A stretch of DNA of 45,285 nt from CANKJK01 sp964400405 (GTDB taxonomy: Bacteria; Acidobacteriota; Vicinamibacteria; Vicinamibacterales; UBA2999). Within the stretch, counting starts at the first letter, position 1; each line of letters opens with the position of its first letter. Position numbers and translations under genes: made by a program. The notes under the pieces are model-generated. The model saw nothing but the letters and a program-made list of their open reading frames with translations, ran no database searches and had not been told where the DNA came from. Below, in pieces: positions 18,895 through 27,038 of this stretch. The stretch covers positions 1-45,285 of the forward strand of contig CAYNUO010000020.1 of assembly GCA_964400405.1 (NCBI GenBank). The letters are read 5' to 3'.

Positions 18895-19392
18895 TCAGGT
18901 TCGGTCGAGCGACTTGCGGACACCGTCCAGGAGTCCGTTGATGAAGCGGACGGCGTCTTCGGTGCTGAAGGTGCGCGCCAGCTCCAGCGCTTCGTTGATG
19001 ACGACGCGGGCCGGCGTCTCCGGCCGGTAGCGGAACTCATAGACGGCCAGCCGCAGGATCAGGCGGTCGACGACGGCCATCCGCTCCAGCCGCCAGTGCT
19101 GCGCGGCCGCGGCGATGAGCGGGTCGAGCTCGGCGGCATGCGCCGCGACACCGCGCACCAGCTCTCCGGCCAGCGTCTGCTGCGACCGGGAGAGCGGCGG
19201 GGCGACCTCCTCCACGTGCAGTTCTTCGTCGCCGGGTCCGGGCGCACTCCGCTCCTCGAAGAAGCGCGTGACCACGCTCTCGGCGGGCGTCCGTCCGACC
19301 TCCCACTGGTAGAGCATCTGCACCGCCGCCTCGCGCGCGCGGTGGCGGCCGTCGGCGCGATCGAGCGCTGCCGCATCCGGCTCGGCGCTCAC
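18895..19392 (-). CDS. nusB: Transcription antitermination protein NusB
   Basis: A 165-residue all-helical NusB: REAAVQMLYQWEVGR near the N-terminus, DPLIAAAAQHWRLERMAVVDRL in the middle (written here in two overlapping helices), and the C-terminal VVINEALELARTFSTEDAVR plus FINGLLDGV. NusB works with NusE in rRNA antitermination. The start is GTG at 19392, which overlaps the ribH stop as GTGA. A long open frame further upstream lies inside ribH in another frame and is not real. The ribH-nusB order is widely conserved. Confidence 0.92.
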   Translation of the reverse strand: MSAEPDAAALDRADGRHRAREAAVQMLYQWEVGRTPAESVVTRFFEERSAPGPGDEELHVEEVAPPLSRSQQTLAGELVRGVAAHAAELDPLIAAAAQHWRLERMAVVDRLILRLAVYEFRYRPETPARVVINEALELARTFSTEDAVRFINGLLDGVRKSLDRT

Positions 19393-19877
19393 CGGCCTGC
19401 CCCGCCGCGGATCGCGCGGAGCACGCCGACCGTCTCGATCGCCGCCAGCGCCGCCTCGTGGCCCTTGTTCTCCGGGCCCGGCCGGGAGCGTGCGATTGCC
19501 TGCTCGTCGGTCAGCGTCGTCAGTACGCCGAAGGTCACCGGAATCTCCGTCGCCGCGGCGGCCTCGGCGATGCCGTGCGACGCGGCCTCGGCGATGTATT
19601 CGAAGTGCATCGTGTCGCCCTTGATGAGGCAACCCAGGCAGACGACAGCGTCGAACCGGCCGGACGCGGCGAGCGTACGCGCGACCAGCGGAATCTCGAA
19701 AGCGCCCGGCACGCGGACGACCGTGATCCGGTCGCCGGACACGCCGGCACCGCCGAGCGTCGCCAACGCTCCGGCGAGCAGCCCTTCGGTGACCTCTGGA
19801 TTGAATCGGGCGACGACGACCGCGTAGCGGCCGGTCGGGTCGTGCTGAGGTCCGGCGATCTCGGCAGGTGCAGTCAT
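19389..19877 (-). CDS. ribH: 6,7-dimethyl-8-ribityllumazine synthase
   Basis: A 162-residue lumazine synthase, the penultimate enzyme of riboflavin synthesis, which forms 60-mer or pentameric assemblies. Signatures are VVARFNPEVTEGLLAGAL, the substrate loop VPGAFEIPLVA, CLGCLIKGDTMHFEYIAEAA (catalytic His in the MHF position) and ENKGHEAALAAIE. The usual FGVLTTLTDEQA segment is present. Its stop is inside the nusB start. Confidence 0.95.
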   Translation of the reverse strand: MTAPAEIAGPQHDPTGRYAVVVARFNPEVTEGLLAGALATLGGAGVSGDRITVVRVPGAFEIPLVARTLAASGRFDAVVCLGCLIKGDTMHFEYIAEAASHGIAEAAAATEIPVTFGVLTTLTDEQAIARSRPGPENKGHEAALAAIETVGVLRAIRGGAGR

Positions 19878-19910
19878 CGGCTGGCGGCTGCCGGCATCAC
19901 CGGAGCCTGT

Positions 19911-20693
19911 CTACTTGCCCGTGAAGGTCGCCGGGCGCTTCTCGAGGAAGGCGCTGGTGCCTTCGTGCATGTCCTCGGTCGACGACACCACACCGAACAA
20001 CGAGGCTTCGAGTTCCGTGCCGGCGTCCAGCGGGAGATCCACGCCACGATGCACAGCCGTCAGGATGTACTCGAGAGACCGCGGCGGCTTGGTGGCGAGC
20101 TCACCGGCGAGCGTGCGCGCCGCGGCGATCAGTTCCGCCGCCGGTACGACGCGATTGACGAGACCGATCGCCAGCGCCTCGTCGGCCTTCACCATCCGTC
20201 CGGTCAGCAGCAGGTCCAGCGCGATGCCCTTGCCGACCAGCCGCGGCAGACGCTGCGTGCCGGCGTACCCGGGAATCAGACCGAGGTTCACTTCCGGCTG
20301 ACCGAACCGGGCCGAGTCCGCCGCGAGGCGCAGCGTGCACGACATGGCCAGCTCGCATCCGCCGCCGAGCGCGAACCCGTTGACGGCCGCGATGACCGGC
20401 TTGCCGAGATGTTCGATCTGCCCGAAGGCCGCCTGACCGGCGTGGGCCGTCGCCTGGGCGACGGCGCCAGTCTGCGCGGCCAGCTCGCTGATATCCGCTC
20501 CCGCGACGAACGACTTCTCGCCTGCGCCGGTCAGGATGACCACGCGGACGCTGTCGTCGGCCTTGAGTTCGGCAAACGCACGGCTCAACTCGGCGATCGT
20601 CGCCGCGTTCAGTGCGTTGAGGACCTTCGGTCGGTTGATGGTGACGACGGCAATGGCACCGTCGCGTTCGAGGAGGAGGTTTTCAAAAGACAT
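19911..20693 (-). CDS. Enoyl-CoA hydratase (crotonase)
   Basis: A 260-residue crotonase-fold enzyme. The CoA oxyanion-hole regions are KSFVAGADISEL and NGFALGGGCELAMSC. Both catalytic glutamates of true hydratases are present, one in GGGCELAMSC and one in FGQPEVNLGLIPGYAGTQRL. It should hydrate trans-2-enoyl-CoA, perhaps crotonyl-CoA, in beta-oxidation or butyrate metabolism. ATG 20693 overlaps the VanZ stop (TGATG). Its proximity to methylmalonyl-CoA genes fits acyl-CoA catabolism. Confidence 0.9.
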   Translation of the reverse strand: MSFENLLLERDGAIAVVTINRPKVLNALNAATIAELSRAFAELKADDSVRVVILTGAGEKSFVAGADISELAAQTGAVAQATAHAGQAAFGQIEHLGKPVIAAVNGFALGGGCELAMSCTLRLAADSARFGQPEVNLGLIPGYAGTQRLPRLVGKGIALDLLLTGRMVKADEALAIGLVNRVVPAAELIAAARTLAGELATKPPRSLEYILTAVHRGVDLPLDAGTELEASLFGVVSSTEDMHEGTSAFLEKRPATFTGK

Positions 20694-21112
20694 CAGCGTG
20701 TTCGGGAAGTGACGAGTATACCCCACGCCGCCGCGGCCACTGCCCCGAGCGCACCGCCGGCCGTGTCCGCATACCAGTCGGCGAGCTCGAGCGACCGCAT
20801 CGGCACGAAGACCTGATGGAGCTCGTCCGTGATGCCGTATCCGGACGTGATGGCGACGGCGACGAGCGCGGCGCCGGCCGTGACGCGCCGGCCCATCCCG
20901 CCGGCCGTGGCACGGGTGGCGAGCAGCCCCAGCAGCGCGTACCCGAGCAGATGCTTCACCTTGTCGTTCAGGCCCGCCGGAGACGGGGGCGACGACAGCG
21001 ACTGCACGTAGAAAATGGCGGCCATGTAGACGCCCACCGGAAGCCAGAGGGCGGCCATGCGCAGCCGGGACATCGAGGAAACGCCCGGGAGGCGCCCCGG
21101 CGTGTCGATCAC
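20693..21112 (-). CDS. VanZ-like membrane protein
   Basis: A 139-residue protein with four predicted membrane segments. VanZ marks are VYMAAIFYVQSLSS, DKVKHLLGYALLG and the conserved GYGITDELHQVFVPMRS with LADWYADTAGG. VanZ from enterococci gives low-level teicoplanin resistance, but the role of the wider family is not known. The GTG at 21112 overlaps the preceding stop (GTGA); an internal ATG at 21073 is possible. Confidence 0.85.
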   Translation of the reverse strand: MIDTPGRLPGVSSMSRLRMAALWLPVGVYMAAIFYVQSLSSPPSPAGLNDKVKHLLGYALLGLLATRATAGGMGRRVTAGAALVAVAITSGYGITDELHQVFVPMRSLELADWYADTAGGALGAVAAAAWGILVTSRTR

Positions 21113-21282
21113 AGCGGCAGGAACCGCAGGACCCAGCCGAGGGCGAGGCCGGCCAGCAGGAAGCCGGCGAACATCCGGGCGCCCGTCCGGATCTGCGCGT
21201 CGGGGCCCTCGGCCGTCAACGCACCGAAGACCACGGACACGGCGCCCGCGAACAGCACGAGGAGGCCGACGTGACTGGCCAT
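21109..21282 (-). CDS. Small two-helix membrane protein, unknown
   Basis: A 57-residue protein starting MASHVGLLVLFAGAVSVVFG. Two hydrophobic segments (about 5-21 and 38-54) are joined by a polar loop, ALTAEGPDAQIRTG. The start lies 2 nt after the upstream stop and the stop overlaps the VanZ start (GTGA), so context strongly supports a real gene despite its size. No family recognised. Confidence 0.65.
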   Translation of the reverse strand: MASHVGLLVLFAGAVSVVFGALTAEGPDAQIRTGARMFAGFLLAGLALGWVLRFLPL

Positions 21283-21284
21283 GC

Positions 21285-21671
21285 CTACTTGCGTCCCTCG
21301 GCGATGTCGAACGCGTCCAGCACGACGAGCATGTTCAGCAGGCCCGCCACGAGCAGAAACGTGTTGCCGTACTCGTAGGTCACCGCGACCACGCGGCCGC
21401 CGCCGAGCCCCATCGCCGCCGTGCCGATGTACAGCAGGCCGATCCCGAGGTCGGCGAAGGCCTCCAGCGCCACGAGCGGCTGCGAGAAGTCGAACGAGAA
21501 GATCTGCCCTTCGAGCCAGAGGCCGGCGGCGAACATCAGCGGCAGCGTCACGAGAAACACCAGGCCCCGCCCGAAGCGGCCCAGCAGCAGATGCCCGGCA
21601 CCCGGGATGGCCCACGCCGCGGCGCAGACGGCCAGCGGCGGCAACGACGGACGGGAAGACGGGGACGGCAC
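21285..21671 (-). CDS. Small polytopic membrane protein, unknown
   Basis: A 128-residue membrane protein starting from GTG at 21671, 20 nt after the adenosine kinase stop. Hydrophobic segments are near residues 12-28, 34-52 and 70-120. Recognisable pieces are IPGAGHLLLGRFGRGLVFLV, which recalls the repeat-like motif of small TM2/DUF-type proteins, and TYEYGNTFLLVAGLLNMLVV. Function is not known. It is tightly followed by the 57-residue membrane protein, and the two may work together. Confidence 0.7.
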   Translation of the reverse strand: MPSPSSRPSLPPLAVCAAAWAIPGAGHLLLGRFGRGLVFLVTLPLMFAAGLWLEGQIFSFDFSQPLVALEAFADLGIGLLYIGTAAMGLGGGRVVAVTYEYGNTFLLVAGLLNMLVVLDAFDIAEGRK

Positions 21672-21691
21672 GTCTGGCTAGTGTACCGCGC

Positions 21692-22636
21692 CTACTGGAG
21701 CGGCACGCCGAGCGGGCCGAACTGCCCTTCGTAGCGCGCGCGGAACTCGTCCGCCGTGTAGGCATGGGTGGTGCCGCCCAGATGCTCGAGCGCGTAGGTG
21801 GCGGCGACACTGCCAATCCGCGCCGCCTCCGCACAGGTCAGTCCGACGGCGAGCCCCTTCATCAGGCCGCCGCGGAAGGCGTCGCCGACGCCGGTCGGGT
21901 CCACGATCCGGTGCGGCACCATCGCGGCCACTTCGGCGCGCGCACCGTTCTCGTAGACCCACGACCCGTGCTCGCCGCGGGTCACGATCAGCACGTGCGC
22001 CCGGGCCAGCACCGCCGCCTCGTCCAGCCCCGTCTTCTGGCGGATCAACTCGAACTCATAGTCGTTGCAGATCACGACGCGGGCGCCGTCGATGCCGGAC
22101 TGCAGCTCGTCACCGCTCATGCGCGCGCACTGCTGCCCCGGGTCGAAGATGAACGGGATACCCAGCGTGCGGCACTCCTCCGCGTACTGCACCATCGCGC
22201 CCGGGTCGTTCGGCGAGATGATGACGAGGCCGCAGTCCGGGACGGTCCGGAACGACAACTCGCCGGCGTTGGCCATCGCCCCCGTGTAGAACGACGCGAT
22301 CTGGTTGTTCTCGGTGTCCGTGCTGCAGAAGAACGACGCCGTGAACTTGTCCGGCACCTGCCGGACCAGCGACGTGTCCACGCGGGCCGCCTCGAGCCAC
22401 GCGCGGTAGTCGCCGAAGTCCTGCCCCGCCGTCGCCATCAGGAACGGCTTCTCGCCGAGCAGGGCCAGCGTGTAGGCGATGTTCGGCGCGCAGCCGCCGC
22501 GGCGCTTGTCCATCGAGTCCACGAGGAAGCTGAGGCTGATCCGCTGCAGATGTTCGGGCAGTACGTGCTCGGTGAACTTCCCGGGAAACGACATCAGATA
22601 GTCGAACGCGATCGAACCGGTGACGATGAGCTTCAT
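21692..22636 (-). CDS. PfkB-family adenosine kinase (mycobacterial AdoK type)
   Basis: A 314-residue ribokinase-fold kinase. It resembles Mycobacterium AdoK, not fructokinases, in GSIAFDYLMSFPGKF, the RRGGCAPNIAYTLALLG loop, DTENNQIASFYTGAM and the catalytic DPTGVGDAFRGGLMKG (the Asp of GVGD is the base). It would phosphorylate adenosine to AMP. The ATG at 22636 overlaps the mtnP stop (ATGA), and pairing with a methylthioadenosine phosphorylase fits purine-nucleoside salvage. Another nucleoside or sugar substrate cannot be excluded. Confidence 0.82.
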   Translation of the reverse strand: MKLIVTGSIAFDYLMSFPGKFTEHVLPEHLQRISLSFLVDSMDKRRGGCAPNIAYTLALLGEKPFLMATAGQDFGDYRAWLEAARVDTSLVRQVPDKFTASFFCSTDTENNQIASFYTGAMANAGELSFRTVPDCGLVIISPNDPGAMVQYAEECRTLGIPFIFDPGQQCARMSGDELQSGIDGARVVICNDYEFELIRQKTGLDEAAVLARAHVLIVTRGEHGSWVYENGARAEVAAMVPHRIVDPTGVGDAFRGGLMKGLAVGLTCAEAARIGSVAATYALEHLGGTTHAYTADEFRARYEGQFGPLGVPLQ

Positions 22637-23496
22637 GAGAGGTATTTGTCCACGAGAGGCGCCAGGTTGCGCCGGGTTTCGGCGGGAATCGCCTGCGGCC
22701 GCGTGATGAGCGCGAACTTCAACGCCGTCGCGCACTCGCAGGTGCGCTCGAACGGCAGGGCGTCAACGGCGCCCGCGATGATCTGCTGGGCCATGACGGC
22801 GTTCTGGGTCAGGTTCGCGATGATCATGTCGACCGTGACCGAGTCGTGGTCCGGGTGCCAGCAGTCGTAGTCGGTCACGAGCGCGATCGTCGTGTAGCAG
22901 ATCTCCGCCTCGCGGGCGAGCTTCGCTTCCTGCAGGTTGGTCATCCCGATGATGTCCATCCCCCAGCTCCGGTAGAGGTTCGACTCGGCCAGCGTCGAGA
23001 ACTGCGGCCCTTCCATGCAGACGTAGGTGCCGCCCTTGTGAATCGTCGCGCCGGCCGCCACGCCGCTCTGATACGCCACCGCGCTCAGGTGCTTGCAGAA
23101 CGGGTGCGCGAACGTCACGTGCGCCACCAGGCCCTGCCCGAAGAACGTGCTCACGCGGCCCTTCGTCCGGTCGAAGAACTGGTCGGGGACGACGATGTCG
23201 AGCGGTTTGTACTCCTGCTTCAGGCTGCCGACCGCGCTCGCCGAGAGCAGGTACTCCACGCCGAGCTGCTTGAAGCCGAAGATGTTCGCCCGGAAGTTCA
23301 GTTCCGACGGCGAAATGCGGTGGCCGGCTCCGTGCCTCGCCAGAAACGCGACGCGCTTCCCGCGGAGCGTGCCGACCACGTAGGGGCCTGACGGATCGCC
23401 GAAGGGCGTCGTCAGTGCCACCTCACGCCGGTCCGTGACTTCCGCCATGTCGTACAGACCGCTGCCGCCGATGATGCCGATGCGTACCTGTTCCAT
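22633..23496 (-). CDS. mtnP: S-methyl-5'-thioadenosine phosphorylase
   Basis: A 287-residue trimeric purine nucleoside phosphorylase-family enzyme. It has GIIGGSGLYDM, the phosphate and substrate segment FLARHGAGHRISPSELNFRA, CMEGPQFSTLAES, MTNLQEAKLAREAEICY, and VTDYDCWH with the aspartates that select 6-aminopurines. It should split methylthioadenosine, and perhaps adenosine, to adenine. The ATG at 23496 gives the normal family start; the longer frame to 23760 lies inside the upstream fusion gene. It is coupled to the adenosine kinase (ATGA). Confidence 0.9.
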   Translation of the reverse strand: MEQVRIGIIGGSGLYDMAEVTDRREVALTTPFGDPSGPYVVGTLRGKRVAFLARHGAGHRISPSELNFRANIFGFKQLGVEYLLSASAVGSLKQEYKPLDIVVPDQFFDRTKGRVSTFFGQGLVAHVTFAHPFCKHLSAVAYQSGVAAGATIHKGGTYVCMEGPQFSTLAESNLYRSWGMDIIGMTNLQEAKLAREAEICYTTIALVTDYDCWHPDHDSVTVDMIIANLTQNAVMAQQIIAGAVDALPFERTCECATALKFALITRPQAIPAETRRNLAPLVDKYLS

Positions 23497-23524
23497 ATGC
23501 CTCTGTGTATGTCCGCGACGTGGG

Positions 23525-24790
23525 CTACCCGCGCAGCGGTTCGACGTACCGCCGGCCATCCTTCTCGCGGATGTAGCCGGCCGGCACGACGGGATCGTGT
23601 TCGAAGAAGATGAGGTACCCGCGGTCGATCGCCTCGCGGATGAAGCGCCGCTTGAAGCTGAGCGTCTCCATCGGGAAGAGGTCGTAGCCCATGATCCAGG
23701 GGTCGTCGATGTGCGCCGTCGTCGGGATGAGGTCCGCCGTGAACACCGCGGTCTGCCCACCCGACTCGACGAACACGATCTGGTGCTGCCCGGTGTGGCC
23801 GCCCGTGCGCTGCACGCGCACGCCGGGCCGGATCTCCTGGTCGCCCTCGTAGAACGACGCCACGCCCGCGGCCTTCAGCGGTACGAAGTCATCCAGCAGG
23901 TACGACGCGCGGTTCCGTTCATGGGGGTGCGTGGCGTCCTCCCACTCGGCGCCGCGAATCACGTACTCGGCACCGGGGAAACGCGGAACCAGCGCGCCGG
24001 CGGCATTCCGCGTCGTCGCGCCGCCGAAGTGATCGAAGTGCAGGTGCGACGCCAGCACCACATCGAACGCGTCCAGCCCGAGTCCGGCGGCCGCGAGCGC
24101 GCGGTCCAGACGCCCGCTGCCCTCGATGCCGTAGATGTCGGCCTGCTTCGCCGGCATCTTGTCGCCGCACCCGCAGTCGATCAGCATGCGGCCCCAGTCG
24201 CCTTCCACGACCAGCGGTCGCGACGACAGGCCGATGCGGTGCCGGTCGTCGGCCGGGATCCGCTTTTCCCACAGCGTCCGCGGCACCGACCCGAACATCG
24301 CGCCGCCGTCCAGCTTCAGGGCGCCGTCGTTGACGCTGGTGAGCTGGAAGCCGCCGAGCGTCGTCCGCAGCGGCCGGAGCTCGGTGTGGTCGGGCTTCTG
24401 CTTGAGCTCGACCAGCACGCCGTGCGCGGCCGCGGGATGGATGAATGCCACCAGGGCGTCTTCCGCCCCCGGACGCGGGGCCTCGTCGATCAGCCGGACA
24501 CCCTTCGCCTTGAGCTGATCGAGCGCCGCCTGGATGTTCTCGACGCGCAGCGTGATGTGGTGGACGCCGGGCCCCCGCTTCTCGACGAACTTCGCGATCG
24601 TGGACTCCGGCGACGTCGGTTCGAGCAGTTCAAGCGCGGAGCGCCCGACCGGAATGAAGTGCGCGCGCACCTTCTGGGTCTCGACGACTTCCGGCGCTTC
24701 GACTTCAAGCCCGAGCGCGTCGTGATAGAACGCCAGCGCCTTCTGGAGATCGCCCACGGCGATCCCGATGTGATCGAGCACTGCCCGCAT
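23525..24790 (-). CDS. Methylmalonyl-CoA epimerase fused to a metallo-beta-lactamase hydrolase
   Basis: One 421-residue frame with two domains. Residues 4-131 are a VOC-fold methylmalonyl-CoA epimerase with LDHIGIAVGDLQKALAFY (metal ligand His7), GPGVHHITLRVENI and GVLVELKQ (Glu128). Residues from about 147 are an MBL-fold hydrolase with the zinc motif SHLHFDHFGG (His250, His252, Asp254, His255), TGGHTGQHQIVF, FTADLIPTTAHID and a final FFEHDP. The linker is short. The epimerase interconverts R- and S-methylmalonyl-CoA. The hydrolase substrate is unknown and might be an acyl-thioester. MeaB, the mutase chaperone, is encoded just upstream. An AGGA precedes the ATG. Confidence 0.87.
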   Translation of the reverse strand: MRAVLDHIGIAVGDLQKALAFYHDALGLEVEAPEVVETQKVRAHFIPVGRSALELLEPTSPESTIAKFVEKRGPGVHHITLRVENIQAALDQLKAKGVRLIDEAPRPGAEDALVAFIHPAAAHGVLVELKQKPDHTELRPLRTTLGGFQLTSVNDGALKLDGGAMFGSVPRTLWEKRIPADDRHRIGLSSRPLVVEGDWGRMLIDCGCGDKMPAKQADIYGIEGSGRLDRALAAAGLGLDAFDVVLASHLHFDHFGGATTRNAAGALVPRFPGAEYVIRGAEWEDATHPHERNRASYLLDDFVPLKAAGVASFYEGDQEIRPGVRVQRTGGHTGQHQIVFVESGGQTAVFTADLIPTTAHIDDPWIMGYDLFPMETLSFKRRFIREAIDRGYLIFFEHDPVVPAGYIREKDGRRYVEPLRG

Positions 24791-24852
24791 CGTGCGTATC
24801 CTGGTCGGAAATGTCCGCGGTGGCGGACGAGTCTCGGTGGTGCCTCAGCCGA

Positions 24853-25815
24853 TCATATGGCAGCCACGGCCCGTTCCACGATCCGCGCCGCGGCCGTGTA
24901 CGGGTCGATGGTCCGGTCCGAGATGCCCTGCACCATGCGCGCGAACTCGCCCTCCGGCAGCACGCGGTCGAGGTGCCGCGTGAAGGCCGCGGCCACCAGC
25001 TCGCGAAGGCGGCTCTCATGCCTGGCCTGCCGCCGGGTGCCCGACTGCTGCGATGGATGCGCACGGAACGCCTGGATCGACGCCCACAACGCGGCCACGC
25101 CCTCGCCACTCGATGCGACCGTCTTCAGCACCGGCGGGTGCCAGTCCCCCGGCCCGAACGTCTCGAGCGACAGGTTGGCTTCGATGGATTCGACGGCCCG
25201 CTCCGCGCCGTCGCGGTCGGCCTTGTTCACGACGAAGATGTCCGCGATCTCCATGACGCCGGCCTTGATCGCCTGCACGTCGTCACCGGTGCCGGGCACC
25301 AGCGCGACCACCGAGACATCCGCCGCGCGCACGATGTCGACCTCGTCCTGCCCGACACCCACCGTCTCGATGATCACGATGTCGCGGCCGGCGGCGTCCA
25401 TGACGAGCGCGACGTCGCTGGTCGCCCGCGCGAGGCCGCCGAGGTGGCCGCGTGTCGCCATGCTGCGGATGAACACACCGGGGTCGCCGAAGTGACTCGC
25501 CATGCGCAGGCGATCGCCGAGAATCGCGCCGCCGGTAAACGGGCTCGTCGGGTCGACGGCGATCACGCCGACCGTCAGCTGGTCCCGGCGGATCTCGGCG
25601 ATCAGACGGTCCACGAGCGTGCTCTTGCCGGCGCCGGGCGGACCCGTGACGCCGATGAGATACGCGCGGCCGGTGTGGGGATGGAGGTCGCGGACGAGGG
25701 CGGATGCCGCCGGAGTTTCGTTCTCGACGAGGGAGATGGCGCGCGCGAGCGCACGGGGTTCCCCGGCGAGCACCCGGTCGGCCAGGGTCGCGGAAGCACC
25801 GGCTGGCGAGGTCAC
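24853..25815 (-). CDS. meaB: Methylmalonyl-CoA mutase-associated GTPase MeaB
   Basis: A 320-residue G3E-family GTPase. It has Walker A GVTGPPGAGKSTLVDRL, the switch region VDPTSPFTGGAILGDR, DIVIIETVGVGQDEVDI and the guanine motif NKAD. MeaB loads and protects adenosylcobalamin in methylmalonyl-CoA mutase. The mutase itself is not in the window, but the epimerase fusion follows 62 bp downstream. The start is GTG at 25815. Only 45 bp separate it from the divergent outer-membrane protein gene. Confidence 0.93.
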   Translation of the reverse strand: MTSPAGASATLADRVLAGEPRALARAISLVENETPAASALVRDLHPHTGRAYLIGVTGPPGAGKSTLVDRLIAEIRRDQLTVGVIAVDPTSPFTGGAILGDRLRMASHFGDPGVFIRSMATRGHLGGLARATSDVALVMDAAGRDIVIIETVGVGQDEVDIVRAADVSVVALVPGTGDDVQAIKAGVMEIADIFVVNKADRDGAERAVESIEANLSLETFGPGDWHPPVLKTVASSGEGVAALWASIQAFRAHPSQQSGTRRQARHESRLRELVAAAFTRHLDRVLPEGEFARMVQGISDRTIDPYTAAARIVERAVAAI

Positions 25816-25823
25816 GCGGGCTC

Positions 25824-25854
25824 ACTGTATCACGCAGATTCGGCGCGGTATCAT
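25824..25854. promoter_or_regulatory. Divergent, apparently leaderless promoters of meaB and the OMP gene
   Basis: The two start codons are only 45 bp apart. On the plus strand TATCAT (25849-25854) ends 6 nt before the ATG at 25861. On the minus strand TACAGT (25824-25829) ends 8 nt before the GTG at 25815. Transcription would begin at or within a few bases of each start codon, leaving no room for a Shine-Dalgarno site, and none is seen. The -35 elements are not evident. Confidence 0.35.
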
Positions 25855-25860
25855 GCGTGC

Positions 25861-26340
25861 ATGCGGCTCCGCATTCCCGCGCTTGCGATGCTCGTCCTGA
25901 TCGGGTGTGCCCTGCCCGCATCGGCCGACGTCACGATCTTCACGGGCTCGGCATCGGCCCCGTCCAACCGTCAGGTGACCGGCGCCTCGGTCGGCCTGAC
26001 GCTGCTCGTGGCCGGCTTCGAGTTCGAGTACGCCTCCGTCAAGGAAGACGTCTCAACGGGCGCACCCGCCGTCAGAACCGGCATGGCCAACGCCTTCATC
26101 CAGACGCCGACGGCCATCATGGGCATCACGCCGTACGCGACGACCGGCATCGGGGTGTATCGCGAGCGGCTCGCACTGGATTCCACGACGAGCGTCGCGT
26201 TCAACTCCGGCGGCGGCGTGAAGGTGAGCCTGATCGGTCCGCTGCGCGCGCGGCTCGACTACCGCGTCTTCAAACTGCGCGGCGCGCCGCAGACCTCGCT
26301 GTTCCACCGGATCTACGTCGGCGCGAACCTGTCCTTCTGA
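25861..26340 (+). CDS. Secreted outer-membrane beta-barrel-like protein
   Basis: A 159-residue protein with a signal peptide (LAMLVLIGCALPASA, then DVTIF). The mature part alternates hydrophobic and polar residues: SVGLTLLVAGFEFEYASV, PYATTGIGVYRERL, VSLIGPLRARLDYRVFKL. It ends in Phe after YVGANLSF, as small 8-strand outer-membrane barrels do. No specific family is recognised. It is the only plus-strand gene in the first 33 kb and diverges from meaB. It converges with a secreted-protein gene, with 32 bp between the stops and no terminator visible. Confidence 0.72.
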   Translation: MRLRIPALAMLVLIGCALPASADVTIFTGSASAPSNRQVTGASVGLTLLVAGFEFEYASVKEDVSTGAPAVRTGMANAFIQTPTAIMGITPYATTGIGVYRERLALDSTTSVAFNSGGGVKVSLIGPLRARLDYRVFKLRGAPQTSLFHRIYVGANLSF

Positions 26341-26372
26341 TATCGCTGCACGCCGCCGAGGACCGCGACGCG

Positions 26373-27014
26373 CTACTTCGCCGCGGGCGTGACCGGCTGC
26401 CAGGTCTGGCCAAAGTCCGTCAGCGGACGCAGGCTCAGGATCATCTGCGCGCCGGCGAACGCGCTGGTGTAGCGCTCGTGCAGGTCCTGCACTTCGTCGA
26501 GCGGAAACGCCTCCAGCAGAATCGGGCCGATGGCGTAGTCGGCCTTCGGCACGGCCGGCGACATCAGGGAGACGTACAGCACGCTTGAGCCGGGGCCCGG
26601 TTCCGCTGCCCGGAAGAGCTTCCACCCCGCGGCCTGCCGGCGGCGCGTTTCGTCGGCCGAGGCCGCCAGCGCCTGATGCAGGCGCGCCATGACCGCCTCG
26701 AAGTCCTTCACGCGGTCGGCCTTGATCGGGCTGATGAGCATGCCGGCCTCGGTCGCGAACTTCCGGTCGAGCACCGGCGCGCCAGGCGGTGGCGCGGCGC
26801 CAGGTAGCGGCGTCGCGAGCGGGTCGACGGGCCGGCCTGTCTCGACACCCGAAGCACCTGGGCGCGACACGTCATCCGGCGCCTGCGCGCCGGGCACGGC
26901 CGGCGCCGCCGGGGGCGTCGGCGTCTGCGCCGTCGCCGGCACGACCATCAGGCCGGAAAGCAAAACGGCGCCGGCCGCACGTCGTGCAGCCAGCGCCGGA
27001 TAACACACGAACAT
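26373..27014 (-). CDS. Secreted protein, second of a tandem paralogous pair
   Basis: A 213-residue protein with a signal peptide (to about VVPATAQ), a Pro/Ala-rich linker of about 60 residues, and a folded domain at about 88-205. The domain shares a pattern with the next gene upstream: DRVKDFEAVMARLHQALA, AAGWKLFRAAEP, VLYVSLMSPAVPKADYAI and ERYTSAFAGAQMILSLRPL. The layout suggests a ferredoxin-like alpha/beta fold of the dimeric alpha-beta barrel type. Function is unknown. The start is 24 nt after the paralog's stop, so they are probably co-transcribed. Confidence 0.72.
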   Translation of the reverse strand: MFVCYPALAARRAAGAVLLSGLMVVPATAQTPTPPAAPAVPGAQAPDDVSRPGASGVETGRPVDPLATPLPGAAPPPGAPVLDRKFATEAGMLISPIKADRVKDFEAVMARLHQALAASADETRRRQAAGWKLFRAAEPGPGSSVLYVSLMSPAVPKADYAIGPILLEAFPLDEVQDLHERYTSAFAGAQMILSLRPLTDFGQTWQPVTPAAK

Positions 27015-27038
27015 CAGAACACGTGGGGAAAGACCGGA

